From positions 62,001 to 126,000 of the forward strand of contig MKSR01000006.1 in NCBI GenBank assembly GCA_001898145.1: DNA of 64,000 nt, in the 5' to 3' direction. The stretch comes from Dyadobacter sp. 50-39 (lineage in GTDB: Bacteria > Bacteroidota > Bacteroidia > Cytophagales > Spirosomataceae). Positions within the stretch are counted from its first letter, which is position 1; each line of letters starts with the position of its first letter. Below the pieces are notes generated by a model. It did not search any database, was not told where the DNA came from, and was given only the letters and a program-made list of their open reading frames with translations. The position numbers and the translations under genes were made by a program. Positions 41,943 through 50,887 of the stretch are shown piece after piece.

Positions 41943-42860
41943 ATGAAACAACAGAAAGTGCTGATCATTGGCAGCTCCAATACGGATATGGTGGTCAAAA
42001 CCGGGCACTTCCCCAAGCCGGGTGAAACGGTATTGGGAGGGACATTTCTGATGAATCCGGGAGGCAAAGGTGCGAACCAGGCCGTGGCCGCCGCCAGGCT
42101 TGGCGCCGATGTACGTTTTGTAGCCAGGACAGGCAACGATATTTTCGGAAAACAGGCGGTGGAAGGTTTTAAAAAGGAAGGTATCGACACCCGGTTTATG
42201 TCAGAATCTCCGGACCAGGCCTCGGGTGTGGCGCTTATTATCGTCAATGCGCAGGGCCAGAACGAGATTGTAGTCGCCTCCGGGGCTAATATGGAATTGT
42301 TTCCGGCGGATATTCCGGATGCCGCATTCGATGGCATCGGCCTGGCTCTTTTTCAGCTGGAAATCCCGGAGGAGACCGTGCGATGGGCATTGGCGAAATG
42401 CGCTGAAAACCAGGTCCGCACCATTCTGAATCCCGCTCCTGCCATGCCGCTCGGTGCAGAATTCCTCGACGGCCTCTACCTGATCACACCCAACGAAACG
42501 GAGACCGAGCGCATCACCGGTATTGCCGTCGAAAGTGAAGAAGCGCTGCAAAAAGCTGCGCAGTACCTGTTTGAGCGGGGCGTTCAGAACGTGCTCATTA
42601 CGCTGGGCAGTAAGGGCATTTACCTGGCCAGCGACCATTTTACGGGCATCATTCCCGCGCCCGTCGTGGAGGCGGTCGATTCGACGGCTGCCGGGGATGT
42701 TTTCAACGGCGCATTGCTGGCAGCGCTGGCAGCAGGAGAAACTCTTGAACAGGCTTGCCGATTCGCCTGCCGTGCGGCGGCTATTTCCGTTACCCGCATG
42801 GGCGCACAGAGCTCAGCCCCTTATCATTACGAACTCGAATCCTTTTTTACCCATGACTAA
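41943..42860 (+). CDS. rbsK: Ribokinase
   Basis: PfkB-family sugar kinase that phosphorylates ribose at O5, 305 residues from the ATG at 41943. A GTG twelve bases earlier is possible but less likely. It has the N-terminal ribose-site block NPGGKGANQAVAAARLG, the ribokinase-specific FVARTGNDIFGKQ, and the C-terminal catalytic motif DSTAAGDVFNGAL with Asp252. It overlaps the nucleoside hydrolase gene by eight bases. The pair would turn nucleosides into base and ribose, then ribose 5-phosphate. Confidence 0.93.
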   Translation: MKQQKVLIIGSSNTDMVVKTGHFPKPGETVLGGTFLMNPGGKGANQAVAAARLGADVRFVARTGNDIFGKQAVEGFKKEGIDTRFMSESPDQASGVALIIVNAQGQNEIVVASGANMELFPADIPDAAFDGIGLALFQLEIPEETVRWALAKCAENQVRTILNPAPAMPLGAEFLDGLYLITPNETETERITGIAVESEEALQKAAQYLFERGVQNVLITLGSKGIYLASDHFTGIIPAPVVEAVDSTAAGDVFNGALLAALAAGETLEQACRFACRAAAISVTRMGAQSSAPYHYELESFFTHD

Positions 42861-43794
42861 AATCCCCGTTATTATAGATTGCGACCCCGGCCACGACGAT
42901 GCGCTCATGCTCATGCTGGCCTACGGGAGCGGACGCTTCGATATCAAGGCAGTGACCATTTCGGCAGGCAACCAGACGCAGGCCAAAACCATGCAGAATG
43001 CCCTGAAGGTGCTGACGCTCATCGGCGCCACGGACATACCGGTGTACCACGGGGCCGACAAACCGCTATTCAGGGAGCTGGTCATTGCCGACTATGTGCA
43101 TGGCGAAACCGGTCTGGACGGACCGTCGTTACCCACCCCGCTGATCCAACCCCAGCCTGTAAGCGCCGTGGAAGGCATTGCGGCGATACTGGCCGCATCG
43201 GAAACGCCTGTTACCATTGTCCCCACGGGCCCATTGACCAACATAGGCACTTTCCTGCTCGCCTACCCGCATCTCAAATCGAAAATCGAGCGAATTTCAC
43301 TCATGGGCGGCGGCATATTCCGGGGCAACATGACGCCTCTTGCCGAATTCAATATTTATGCTGATCCCGAGGCGGCGGCGATTGTGTTCAGAGCGGGCAT
43401 CCCCATTACCATGTGCGGGCTCGACGTGACCCACAAGGCGCTTGTATTTCAGAAGGATATAGAACTTTTGCGAGGGTTGGGCAATCAGACAGCCCGGGCA
43501 GCCGCCGAACTGATGGATTTCTTCTCGGTTTTCTACCGCGAAAACCGGGTGGAGCTTGACGGCGGCGCAGCATTACACGACCCTTGTGCCATCGCGTGGC
43601 TGATGAACCCGGGGATTTTCAAGACTAAGTCGTGCTATGTGGATGTGGAAACGAAGGGCGAGCTCACCCGCGGTGCCACCGTGGTGGATTTTTACAATAC
43701 CCTTCAAATGGAGCCCAATGTTACGGTGGCCTACGACATCGACCGCGATGCGTTCATGGATATGTTGTTCAATGCGATCAAGGCATTGCCTTAA
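42853..43794 (+). CDS. Nucleoside hydrolase (inosine/uridine-preferring family)
   Basis: Cleaves the N-glycosidic bond of ribonucleosides to base and ribose, 313 residues from the ATG at 42853. That start lies inside the end of the ribokinase gene (overlap of eight bases, translationally coupled). The calcium-binding family signature IIDCDPGHDDALM is at residues 7-19. EFNIYADPEAAAIVF and the later LDGGAALHDPCAIAWL with its active-site His complete the fold. It has no signal peptide, so it works in the cytoplasm. Base preference cannot be read from the sequence. Confidence 0.92.
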   Translation: MTKIPVIIDCDPGHDDALMLMLAYGSGRFDIKAVTISAGNQTQAKTMQNALKVLTLIGATDIPVYHGADKPLFRELVIADYVHGETGLDGPSLPTPLIQPQPVSAVEGIAAILAASETPVTIVPTGPLTNIGTFLLAYPHLKSKIERISLMGGGIFRGNMTPLAEFNIYADPEAAAIVFRAGIPITMCGLDVTHKALVFQKDIELLRGLGNQTARAAAELMDFFSVFYRENRVELDGGAALHDPCAIAWLMNPGIFKTKSCYVDVETKGELTRGATVVDFYNTLQMEPNVTVAYDIDRDAFMDMLFNAIKALP

Positions 43795-45023
43795 AGCAAT
43801 ACCGAAACTTCATCTTCCACATCCTGACGTGCGGCGCGGTGGCGCACCGCAATGTTGCCTGCGTGCAGGATCACCAGGCCGCCGAAGGCACAAAAGGCCA
43901 TCATGCCGACCATCGGCATTGCAGTGTTGTTATGCAAAAAACTTACAATCGCCGAAATGACAGCTCCTGCCCCCATACGCCAGCTGCCCATGAGCGCCGA
44001 CGCGCTACCCGTGTGCTTGCGGAAAGGCGCCAGCGAGAGCGCTGAGGCGTTGGGGCCTGTAAGTCCCTGTCCGGTAAGAAAGACGAACATCGTCCCGATG
44101 AGGGAGAAAAGACCGAACCAGTTGTTATACACGCCGACGATCAGGAACATACCGACGATGCTCTGGTAAATGAGTGTGACGCGGATGATCTGCTCGCTGG
44201 TGTATTTTTTTAGCAAAAAGTGGTTCAGCTGGGTAGAGCCGATCATGGCGACGGCCAGAAATGCGAAAATCCAGCCGTACTGCTGTTCGGACACTTTATA
44301 AATATTCATAAATACATCCGAAGAGCCTGAAATATAGGCAAATGGCGCCGCGGTAGCCAGGCCGCCCGCCAGCGTATAGATCAAAAACTGGGGCTGTGAA
44401 ATCACCGTGATGTAGCCGCCCAACACCGCCTCGGGGCGAAGCGATACGCTTTGATCGGCGCTCCGGCCGGTAGGCAGAAAGAAATAGATAGCCAGGATAA
44501 TGAGGCTCACAATCCCCGCCAGAATGACGAAAATCCAGTACCAGGCAATGGAAGCCGTTACATAGCCGCCCACCGTAGGCGCTATCATGGGTGAAACGGC
44601 AATAACCAGGGTAATCAATGAAAATACTTCGGCGCGTTTATCGGCAGGAAAGAGATCACTTACCAGCGCCTGCGATGCCACCAACCCCACGCAACCACCC
44701 ATTGCCTGGAAAAACCGCATCGCGATCAGTGAATCCACAGACGACGTCAATGCACAACCAAACGACGCTATCACATAAAGGATCAGCCCGGCATATAATG
44801 GTTTCTTGCGGCCAAAGCGGTCGAGCAGCGGACCGTAGAGCACTTGCCCGATGCAAATACCGATGAGGTAGCTGGTAAGTGAAAGTTGTACTTTGTCGAT
44901 AGTGGTTCCGAGGTCCGCAGCGATCCGGGGGAAGCCCGGCAGGTACATGTCGATGGAGAATGGACTGACAGTCGCCAGCGATCCGAGGATCAGGATAATA
45001 AAGAAGTATTGCTTACGGCTCAT
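43791..45023 (-). CDS. Bcr/CflA-family multidrug MFS exporter
   Basis: Major-facilitator drug:proton antiporter of 410 residues and about twelve transmembrane helices. The start is the ATG at 45023; a TTG frame to 45041 runs across the promoter box. The first helix contains the family motif SPFSIDMYLPGFP. The loop 2-3 motif A reads LYGPLLDRFGRKKPLY, and the proline/glycine-rich motif C is near LVIAVSPMIAPTVGGYV. Bcr/CflA members export bicyclomycin, sulfonamides or chloramphenicol; the substrate here is unknown. It is convergent with nucleoside hydrolase, stop codons overlapping by four bases. Confidence 0.9.
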   Translation of the reverse strand: MSRKQYFFIILILGSLATVSPFSIDMYLPGFPRIAADLGTTIDKVQLSLTSYLIGICIGQVLYGPLLDRFGRKKPLYAGLILYVIASFGCALTSSVDSLIAMRFFQAMGGCVGLVASQALVSDLFPADKRAEVFSLITLVIAVSPMIAPTVGGYVTASIAWYWIFVILAGIVSLIILAIYFFLPTGRSADQSVSLRPEAVLGGYITVISQPQFLIYTLAGGLATAAPFAYISGSSDVFMNIYKVSEQQYGWIFAFLAVAMIGSTQLNHFLLKKYTSEQIIRVTLIYQSIVGMFLIVGVYNNWFGLFSLIGTMFVFLTGQGLTGPNASALSLAPFRKHTGSASALMGSWRMGAGAVISAIVSFLHNNTAMPMVGMMAFCAFGGLVILHAGNIAVRHRAARQDVEDEVSVLL

Positions 45024-45043
45024 GGACTTACATTCAATCAATG

Positions 45044-45051
45044 CAAATTTA
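45044..45051 (-). promoter_or_regulatory. Bacteroidota-type -7 box of the MFS gene
   Basis: Minus strand reads TAAATTTG, a perfect TAnnTTTG, 20 bases before the ATG at 45023. No clear TTTG element upstream. Confidence 0.42.
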
Positions 45052-45207
45052 ACGGGTATGGGAGCACTTTAAGTTCCTGCATTTCAATAAGTCCAATAAT
45101 TTCATTAATCTGCAATAAAAGAGGTGGCGCAACCGATGTTACCACCGGCCCGTATTTTGTATATATTTAATATCACAATCTTAAACGTTCACTTCAAATC
45201 TGTACAC

Positions 45208-46056
45208 ATGAAAGCAATTTTTATCCTGGTTACCATCTTCCTTGTGAAACTGGGTATGCCTGCTCCCGAAGCTGCGCCTGAAACGATCCCCCTTTGCCAC
45301 ACACCGGCCAACGCAATGGCGGACCTGGCTGCCAACCCGGATTTCCAGATGCTGCATGAAATCCCGGCCCCTTTCAGCTATCAGGGCGCTGGCGAAACCG
45401 TCAGCTTTCCGACTTCGGATGGAAAAACGGCATCCGGTTTTCTGCTCAAATCCCCGAAAAAATCCGATAAATGGCTAATTGTCTACCAGGAATGGTGGGG
45501 ATTGAACGACTACGTGAAACAGGAGGCTGCGAAGCTGCACAAAGACCTCGGCGATGTGAATGTGATCGCCCTCGACATGTACGACGGCAAAGTGGGAACG
45601 ACCCGTGAGGAAGCGGGCAAGCTCATGCAAAGTACTCCGGCGGAACGCCTGAACGCGATCGTGAAGGGCGGGATTCAATACGCCGGCGCCAATGCAAAAA
45701 TCGCCAGTATCGGCTGGTGCTTCGGCGGGATGCTGTCCTTGCAGAATGCGATTGCAGGCGGCAACCAGGTTGTAGGATGTGTGATGTATTATGGCCGTCC
45801 TGAAAGCGATATTGAAAAGCTGAAAAAACTGAACACCGACGTCCTGGGTATTTTCGGCAGCCAGGACCAGGGCATCCCGCCGGCCACTGTGGCGAAATTT
45901 GAAGAAGATATGAAAGCTGCCGGCAAGAAAGTTACCATTAAAATGTACGACGCCGTCCACGCCTTCGCCAACCCCAGCAACCCGAAATACGATGCCAATG
46001 CCGCAGCCGATGCCTATCAGTTGTCGCTGGCGTATCTGAAGAAGAAGTTGGGGTAA
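45208..46056 (+). CDS. Exported dienelactone-hydrolase-family protein
   Basis: Alpha/beta hydrolase of the dienelactone hydrolase family, 282 residues from the ATG at 45208, which opens a hydrophobic signal segment (AIFILVTIFLVKLGMP). Catalytic features: nucleophile Cys171 in GWCFGGML, Asp in GSQDQGIPP, His in YDAVHAFANP. The substrate-loop block IVYQEWWGLNDYVK is typical. Family members open lactones or hydrolyse small esters. It stands alone, with no aromatic degradation genes nearby, so its natural substrate is open. Confidence 0.88.
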   Translation: MKAIFILVTIFLVKLGMPAPEAAPETIPLCHTPANAMADLAANPDFQMLHEIPAPFSYQGAGETVSFPTSDGKTASGFLLKSPKKSDKWLIVYQEWWGLNDYVKQEAAKLHKDLGDVNVIALDMYDGKVGTTREEAGKLMQSTPAERLNAIVKGGIQYAGANAKIASIGWCFGGMLSLQNAIAGGNQVVGCVMYYGRPESDIEKLKKLNTDVLGIFGSQDQGIPPATVAKFEEDMKAAGKKVTIKMYDAVHAFANPSNPKYDANAAADAYQLSLAYLKKKLG

Positions 46057-46057
46057 A

Positions 46058-46138
46058 AAATCGCGTTAGCGATGTAATATTGGTAGCAAAGATCGGACAT
46101 GCCCGGATAGCAGATCCCGTGAGGGGCTAGCCCCCAGA
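46058..46138. repeat. Palindrome-rich intergenic element, probable dispersed repeat
   Basis: The stretch starts with the small palindrome ATCGC-gtta-GCGAT, then GTAATATTGGTAGCAAAGA, and ends with the perfect 12-base palindrome GGGGCTAGCCCC near 46125. From memory it resembles dispersed elements common between genes in Cytophagales, which begin like ATCCCGTTAGGGATGTAATA; only a genome-wide comparison can confirm. No open frame. Confidence 0.45.
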
Positions 46139-46143
46139 CGCAA

Positions 46144-46168
46144 AAAGCCCGGCAATGAGCCGGGCTTT
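46144..46168. terminator. Bidirectional terminator between dienelactone hydrolase and pyrophosphatase genes
   Basis: AAAGCCCGGC (46144-46153) pairs perfectly with GCCGGGCTTT (46159-46168), loop AATGA. The minus strand adds two more T's, giving a run of five, so it mainly ends the pyrophosphatase gene 22 bases before it. Confidence 0.9.
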
Positions 46169-46190
46169 GCTATGTTTTACCGCAGAAGGA

Positions 46191-48422
46191 CTACTCCCCT
46201 TTTCTTTCCAGGCGCAATACCGGAGCGGTGGTGTCGGCGTTTTCATCGGACTGTGCGGCGACGGTCACGGTTTGCACTTTGTCATCGATGTTGACACTGC
46301 TGGCTTCATGCTTGCCGGTACCGATATGCGGGGCGATTACGAGCGATACGATCGACATCAGTTTGATGAGAATGTTCATCGAAGGGCCCGAGGTGTCTTT
46401 GAATGGATCACCTACCGTGTCACCGGTTACAGCAGCTTTGTGCGGCTCCGACTTTTTGTAATAGGTCTCGCCATTGATCACCACACCTTTTTCAAACGAC
46501 TTTTTGGCATTATCCCACGCACCACCGGCGTTGTTTTGGAAAATACCCATCAATACACCTGAAACAGTTACCCCTGCCAGCGTTCCGCCGAGTACTTCGG
46601 GCCCGAAAAGGAAACCTACGAGTACCGGTACGATCAGGGCAATGAGGCCAGGTGCTACCATTTCTTTAATGGATGCCTGGGTCGAGATGGCGACGCATTT
46701 GTCGTATTCAGGCTTGGTTGTTCCTTCCATAATACCCGGCAGCTCTCGGAACTGGCGGCGTACCTCTTCCACCATTTTCATGGCCGCCCGGCCTACTGCC
46801 GCAATGGCCAGTGAAGAGAATATGAACGGGATCATGGCGCCCACGAAGAGTCCGGCGAGCACATTAGCCTTGTAAATATCAATGGAATTAATCCCTGCCA
46901 CGCCGCAAAATGCCGCAAACAATGCAAGGGACGTCAATGCAGCGGAAGCGATGGCGAAGCCCTTACCGGTTGCCGCCGTGGTGTTACCCACTGCATCCAG
47001 GATATCGGTACGGCCGCGTACTTCTTCCGGCAAATGTGCCATTTCGGCGATACCGCCTGCATTATCCGCAATCGGGCCGAATGCGTCGATAGCCAGCTGC
47101 ATGGCAGTGGTTGCCATCATACCAGCGGCAGCAATAGCCACACCGTACAAACCGGCCATTTCATAACTGAGGGAGATACCGGCTGCAAGCACCAAAGTAG
47201 GGATCACCGTCGACTCCATGCCTACGGAAAGCCCGCCGATAATGTTGGTAGCATGGCCCGTAGAAGACTGGTTCACAATCGATTGAACCGGGCGCTTACC
47301 CATTGCGGTGTAAAACTCGGTCACCATGGACATGATAGCCCCCACAACCGACCCCAGGAGAATCGCCCAGTACACGTCCATTGCCGTGAAATCAACCCCG
47401 CGGATATTCAGATTGCCCTCTGGCAGCATCCACATGGTGAGCGGGTAGCTTACCACCAAAACCAATATAATCGAGCCCCAGTTACCGCGGTTCAATGCGG
47501 CCTGTACATTACCATGGTCGTCGCTCACACGCACGAGCAGCATGCTGATGATCGAAGAAATGAGCCCCACGCCGGCAATGACCATCGGGAGGAGAATCGG
47601 GGCAATGCCGCCGAAGTTATCTGTACCCTGCGCCACGATTTCGCGGCCCAGCACCATTGTCGCCAGAATTGTTGCTACATAAGATCCGAAAAGGTCGGCG
47701 CCCATACCGGCCACGTCGCCTACGTTATCGCCCACGTTATCCGCGATGGTCGCCGGGTTACGCGGATCGTCTTCCGGGATACCCGCCTCCACTTTACCCA
47801 CGAGGTCGGCACCCACGTCGGCCGCTTTGGTGTAGATACCGCCGCCTACGCGCGCGAAAAGCGCAATAGATTCTGCACCAAGCGAGAAGCCTGCAAGTAC
47901 TTCGAGCACACGCTCCATCGGAAGGCCGTTAACGTCGGTGCTATCGCCCACGAAAGTAGAATACAATATGATGAACAAGCCGCCCAGACCCAGCACGGCA
48001 AGGCTCGCTACGCCGATACCCATTACCGAACCGCCCGTAAACGACACTTCCAGCGCCTTGGTAAGGCTCGTGCGTGCCGCCTGCGTGGTACGCACATTCG
48101 ATTTGGTAGCGATATTCATGCCGATATACCCTGCAAATGCAGAAATAAAGGCCCCTATCAGGAACGATACGCCGATCAATGCGCTGGAATTTTCAACCAG
48201 TGTGCCGGAGTAACCCAATATCACACTCACAATCAGACCAAAAACAATGAGTACACGCCATTCGGCTTTCAGGAAGGCCAGGGCACCATCCGCAATTGCG
48301 TCCGCTATGGTTTTCATTTCAGGACTTCCACCATCCTGCCGGACAACCCAGCCTCTTTTGAAGAACATAACCAGCAAGCCAACAAGGCCTAACGCCGGCA
48401 CTAAATAGGTAATGTAACTCAT
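46191..48422 (-). CDS. hppA: Membrane-bound ion-translocating pyrophosphatase, K+-dependent type
   Basis: Couples hydrolysis of pyrophosphate to proton or sodium pumping across the inner membrane, 743 residues with about sixteen transmembrane helices. Catalytic loops are present: [40 protein letters not shown] and [20 protein letters not shown]. The site that decides potassium dependence reads [10 protein letters not shown], with Ala where potassium-independent enzymes have Lys. It is therefore of the K+-dependent class, which includes Na+ pumps. Ion choice was not resolved. Single gene with its own promoter and terminator. Confidence 0.95.
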   Translation of the reverse strand: MSYITYLVPALGLVGLLVMFFKRGWVVRQDGGSPEMKTIADAIADGALAFLKAEWRVLIVFGLIVSVILGYSGTLVENSSALIGVSFLIGAFISAFAGYIGMNIATKSNVRTTQAARTSLTKALEVSFTGGSVMGIGVASLAVLGLGGLFIILYSTFVGDSTDVNGLPMERVLEVLAGFSLGAESIALFARVGGGIYTKAADVGADLVGKVEAGIPEDDPRNPATIADNVGDNVGDVAGMGADLFGSYVATILATMVLGREIVAQGTDNFGGIAPILLPMVIAGVGLISSIISMLLVRVSDDHGNVQAALNRGNWGSIILVLVVSYPLTMWMLPEGNLNIRGVDFTAMDVYWAILLGSVVGAIMSMVTEFYTAMGKRPVQSIVNQSSTGHATNIIGGLSVGMESTVIPTLVLAAGISLSYEMAGLYGVAIAAAGMMATTAMQLAIDAFGPIADNAGGIAEMAHLPEEVRGRTDILDAVGNTTAATGKGFAIASAALTSLALFAAFCGVAGINSIDIYKANVLAGLFVGAMIPFIFSSLAIAAVGRAAMKMVEEVRRQFRELPGIMEGTTKPEYDKCVAISTQASIKEMVAPGLIALIVPVLVGFLFGPEVLGGTLAGVTVSGVLMGIFQNNAGGAWDNAKKSFEKGVVINGETYYKKSEPHKAAVTGDTVGDPFKDTSGPSMNILIKLMSIVSLVIAPHIGTGKHEASSVNIDDKVQTVTVAAQSDENADTTAPVLRLERKGE

Positions 48423-48465
48423 GCTATGATCAAAGATTTGGTTAAATGGTTTTTTATAATTCTCG

Positions 48466-48496
48466 TAAATATAGAGAAAGGCACCTCATAACAAAA
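48466..48496 (-). promoter_or_regulatory. Promoter of the pyrophosphatase gene
   Basis: On the minus strand TTTTG (48496-48492), 18 bases, then TATATTTA (48473-48466), seven of eight to TAnnTTTG. It ends 43 bases before the hppA ATG. The rest of the gap up to 48686 is A/T-rich and shows no gene. Confidence 0.5.
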
Positions 48497-48686
48497 TCGC
48501 AAATCGGCTATTTTTGAGCAATTCGTATAGATTTTATAAACTTTCGTAGAGATTTGGGGGCATTTTCAGCGTAGCATTCTGATAACAAACTGGTGATCAA
48601 AGCATAACAAGAACCGTTAGCTTCGCACATGTCGCAGCGAATTAATAGAATAATAAAATGAATAACTTGGGATAATCAACGAAATT

Positions 48687-48704
48687 GGCCCGTAAAATGG
48701 GCCT
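48687..48704 (-). terminator. Weak hairpin at the end of the pigment operon
   Basis: GGCCC (48687-48691) pairs with GGGCC (48699-48703) directly after the last stop codon, followed on the minus strand by AATTTCG. The stem is short and the T-run poor, so termination may be partial. Confidence 0.4.
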
Positions 48705-48705
48705 T

Positions 48706-49866
48706 TCAGGGCTTTCGGCGAAGCAATGTCAGCAGCAGAAAACTCACGATGAAACCTGCTGCGCCCACCGTTACAGCAAGGAGCGTGCCACCAAAAAAAT
48801 ATTGTACAAAGTTGACATGAATCGACTCCAGCGTCAGGTTGTGGGTGGAGGTGAGCTGCACCCCGTTGCGGTAAAACAACCCGCCGAACTGGTAGCTGGC
48901 GTAAATGATAAACGGGATCGCGGGCGGGATACTGATATGCGCGGCAGTCAGAAAAAGCACTTTGTTCATCCGGAACACGATCGATAGCGGTATCCCCACC
49001 ATCAGCTGGAATCCCCAGATAGGAACAATGCCCATAAAAAACCCGAAACCGATCGACTTGGCTTTGGTGAGGTTGTTTTCGCCCGGCTTCATCGCCTCGT
49101 CACGGATGATTTTCCAGAGGCCTTTTTTTTTTATAAACTGGAACAGCCGCTTTGGGAGATAATAAACGAGTGTGAGCGTCACCAGCCAGGTGTTGAGGAT
49201 GCTGATGCGAGTAAAATCCCTGAAAGGCCTGAAATGCGTCACCCGCTCGTTTTTATCGTAGATTACCTGAATGTTGATGGGGATGATCGGCACGTCTTTC
49301 CAGGCCATTTTGACGATCACTTCGATCTCCGTCTCGAATTTGGTCGTGAAAAGGGTCATTCTTTTCAGCGGCCCGAGGGGGTACAGGCGAAAACCGGTTT
49401 GCGTGTCCGGCAATGTAAGCCCGGTTTCAAACTTGAACCAGAAATTGGAAAACTTGTTGCCGAACGAACTCTTGCCCGGTACGCCCTCCTGCATCATGTT
49501 CCGTGAGCCCATCAGTAATGCACCAGGATTCTGCAAGGCCGCTTCGATAAAAAGGGGAATGTCGGAAGGCAGGTGTTGGCCGTCGGAATCGATCGTGATC
49601 GCATTCGCAAACCCGAGGCGTATGGCTTCGGCAAATGCTTTCCGCAGCGAAAAGCCCTTCCCTTTGTTTACGACATTGTCCAGCACGCGGATTCTGGCGC
49701 CATAGCCGTCCAGAATGCTCTTCGTATCGTCCGTGGAACCGTCATTTACCACAATCACCTCCTGCCCCGACGCATATTGCAAAACACCGTCGATCACCCG
49801 CCGCAAAGTATTGCGGTTGTTGTAAGTAGGAATGATCACGCAGCATTGAATGTCCGAGAGGGTCAT
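48706..49866 (-). CDS. GT2 glycosyltransferase fused to DUF2062 membrane domain
   Basis: 386 residues. The first 230 are a family 2 glycosyltransferase with VIIPTYNNRNTLRRVIDGVL, the nucleotide-binding VVNDGSTDDT, and the metal motif ITIDSDGQH. The C-terminal 150 residues are a DUF2062 domain with two or three transmembrane helices (GFGFFMGIVPIWGFQLMVGI). It is the last gene of the pigment operon, 17 bases after the dehydratase. The enzyme may transfer a sugar to the pigment or to a lipid. Fusions of this kind are common in flexirubin and aryl-polyene clusters; the exact reaction is not known to me. Confidence 0.88.
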   Translation of the reverse strand: MTLSDIQCCVIIPTYNNRNTLRRVIDGVLQYASGQEVIVVNDGSTDDTKSILDGYGARIRVLDNVVNKGKGFSLRKAFAEAIRLGFANAITIDSDGQHLPSDIPLFIEAALQNPGALLMGSRNMMQEGVPGKSSFGNKFSNFWFKFETGLTLPDTQTGFRLYPLGPLKRMTLFTTKFETEIEVIVKMAWKDVPIIPINIQVIYDKNERVTHFRPFRDFTRISILNTWLVTLTLVYYLPKRLFQFIKKKGLWKIIRDEAMKPGENNLTKAKSIGFGFFMGIVPIWGFQLMVGIPLSIVFRMNKVLFLTAAHISIPPAIPFIIYASYQFGGLFYRNGVQLTSTHNLTLESIHVNFVQYFFGGTLLAVTVGAAGFIVSFLLLTLLRRKP

Positions 49867-49883
49867 TGTGTTCCGAGAGGGAT

Positions 49884-50255
49884 TTAAATGTAAGATTGAA
49901 AATTGCCCCGCGCTTTGAAATAGGTCTTTTCACCCTGCTTACCCGACGCGCTGACGTCGAGCATCTCCTCGCCCTTGTATTGGATATGAATGGTCAGCGC
50001 GGGTGTCTCGGCCGGGTTTAGTACTTCCAGAAATTTGCAAGTGCTCATTTCCTTCAAAGTGAATCGCTTTCCCAGCGCTTGGGACAAAACAGCCTTGACC
50101 ATTTCCAGCTGCACCACACCCGGCAGCACGGGTGAACCCGGAAAGTGCCCCTGAAATACCGGATGCCCGGCATCGATATGCAGCGTGCAGGTGATCTGCC
50201 CGGGTGCCTGGTCCAGGGTTGTGATGGTGTACAGATTACTCAGCGGCATGGTCAT
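49884..50255 (-). CDS. ApeI-like hotdog dehydratase (3-hydroxyacyl-ACP dehydratase)
   Basis: Hotdog-fold dehydratase of 123 residues. The catalytic His is in GHFPGSPVLPGVVQLEMVKA, the FabA/FabZ-type active-site stretch. It would remove water from 3-hydroxyacyl-ACP during polyene chain growth. In characterised aryl-polyene systems the ApeI enzyme works as a complex with a second hotdog protein, ApeP. The corresponding gene in this cluster (56182-56601) is interrupted by a stop codon. The start shares one base with the stop of the LolA-like gene (TAATG). Confidence 0.85.
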   Translation of the reverse strand: MTMPLSNLYTITTLDQAPGQITCTLHIDAGHPVFQGHFPGSPVLPGVVQLEMVKAVLSQALGKRFTLKEMSTCKFLEVLNPAETPALTIHIQYKGEEMLDVSASGKQGEKTYFKARGNFQSYI

Positions 50256-50887
50256 TACAGGTCTTTAAATAGGTTTTCGGCGATCGGCTGGTTGAATTTT
50301 TCCTGCTGGAACTTCATGGTACTTCTGTCGCCGCCTTTCTCGAAAAAAGAGAGCTCCTGCAAGCGGAGCGAACTTTTGGAGAAGTTCATCGCGATTTTGG
50401 AATAAATGCTTTTCAAACGGCGGTTCACCGGTGTAAGTACGATCTGGTACTGGTCCCCATCTTCCAGCACAGCCGAAGAAAATCCCTTATTTTGCTGAAA
50501 ATCACCGTTCACCAGGCCGATCATCAGCTCTTTGATCTGCGCTGCCATGCGCCCGGCCTGTCCCACATTCTTCTCCTTGTTCCCCTCCTGCACGCGCAGT
50601 TTGTCGCCGTTGATCAGGATAATGTACTTCGAAGGCGTCCGCTGTTCCCAGCGCATCTTGTCCTTTTGCTGGTAGTAAAACACGCCCGAGGATTTTTCCG
50701 GCTCTTTGAGCACCGCCAGGTATTTGTCTTCGGTGAACGACGCCTGAATGGACGACGTGCCCTGCGAGGTTCTCCGCAGTTCGGCAAGCACCTTTTCCGG
50801 ATTGGCCGCCGGCTTGAACGACTGGGCCGGTACCAAATGCGCCGTTAACATCACGGCCATTATCATCAATATTCTAATGCTTTTCAT
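50255..50887 (-). CDS. LolA-like outer-membrane lipoprotein carrier
   Basis: Periplasmic carrier of 210 residues with a signal peptide ending HLVPAQS. The LolA fold is indicated by the half-barrel strand pattern GTSSIQASFTEDKYLAVLKE, then SSGVFYYQQKDKMRWEQRTP and KYIILINGDKLRVQ. LolA carries lipidated molecules through the periplasm. Cluster-encoded relatives probably move the pigment lipid to the outer membrane. It overlaps the deacetylase gene by 14 bases and is followed immediately by the dehydratase gene. Confidence 0.85.
   Translation of the reverse strand: MKSIRILMIMAVMLTAHLVPAQSFKPAANPEKVLAELRRTSQGTSSIQASFTEDKYLAVLKEPEKSSGVFYYQQKDKMRWEQRTPSKYIILINGDKLRVQEGNKEKNVGQAGRMAAQIKELMIGLVNGDFQQNKGFSSAVLEDGDQYQIVLTPVNRRLKSIYSKIAMNFSKSSLRLQELSFFEKGGDRSTMKFQQEKFNQPIAENLFKDL

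Noticed and set aside
47034-48392. 452-codon open frame on the plus strand opposite the pyrophosphatase gene
   Set aside because: Antisense shadow of hppA: His/Arg-rich low-complexity translation, no domain, and hppA itself is certain.
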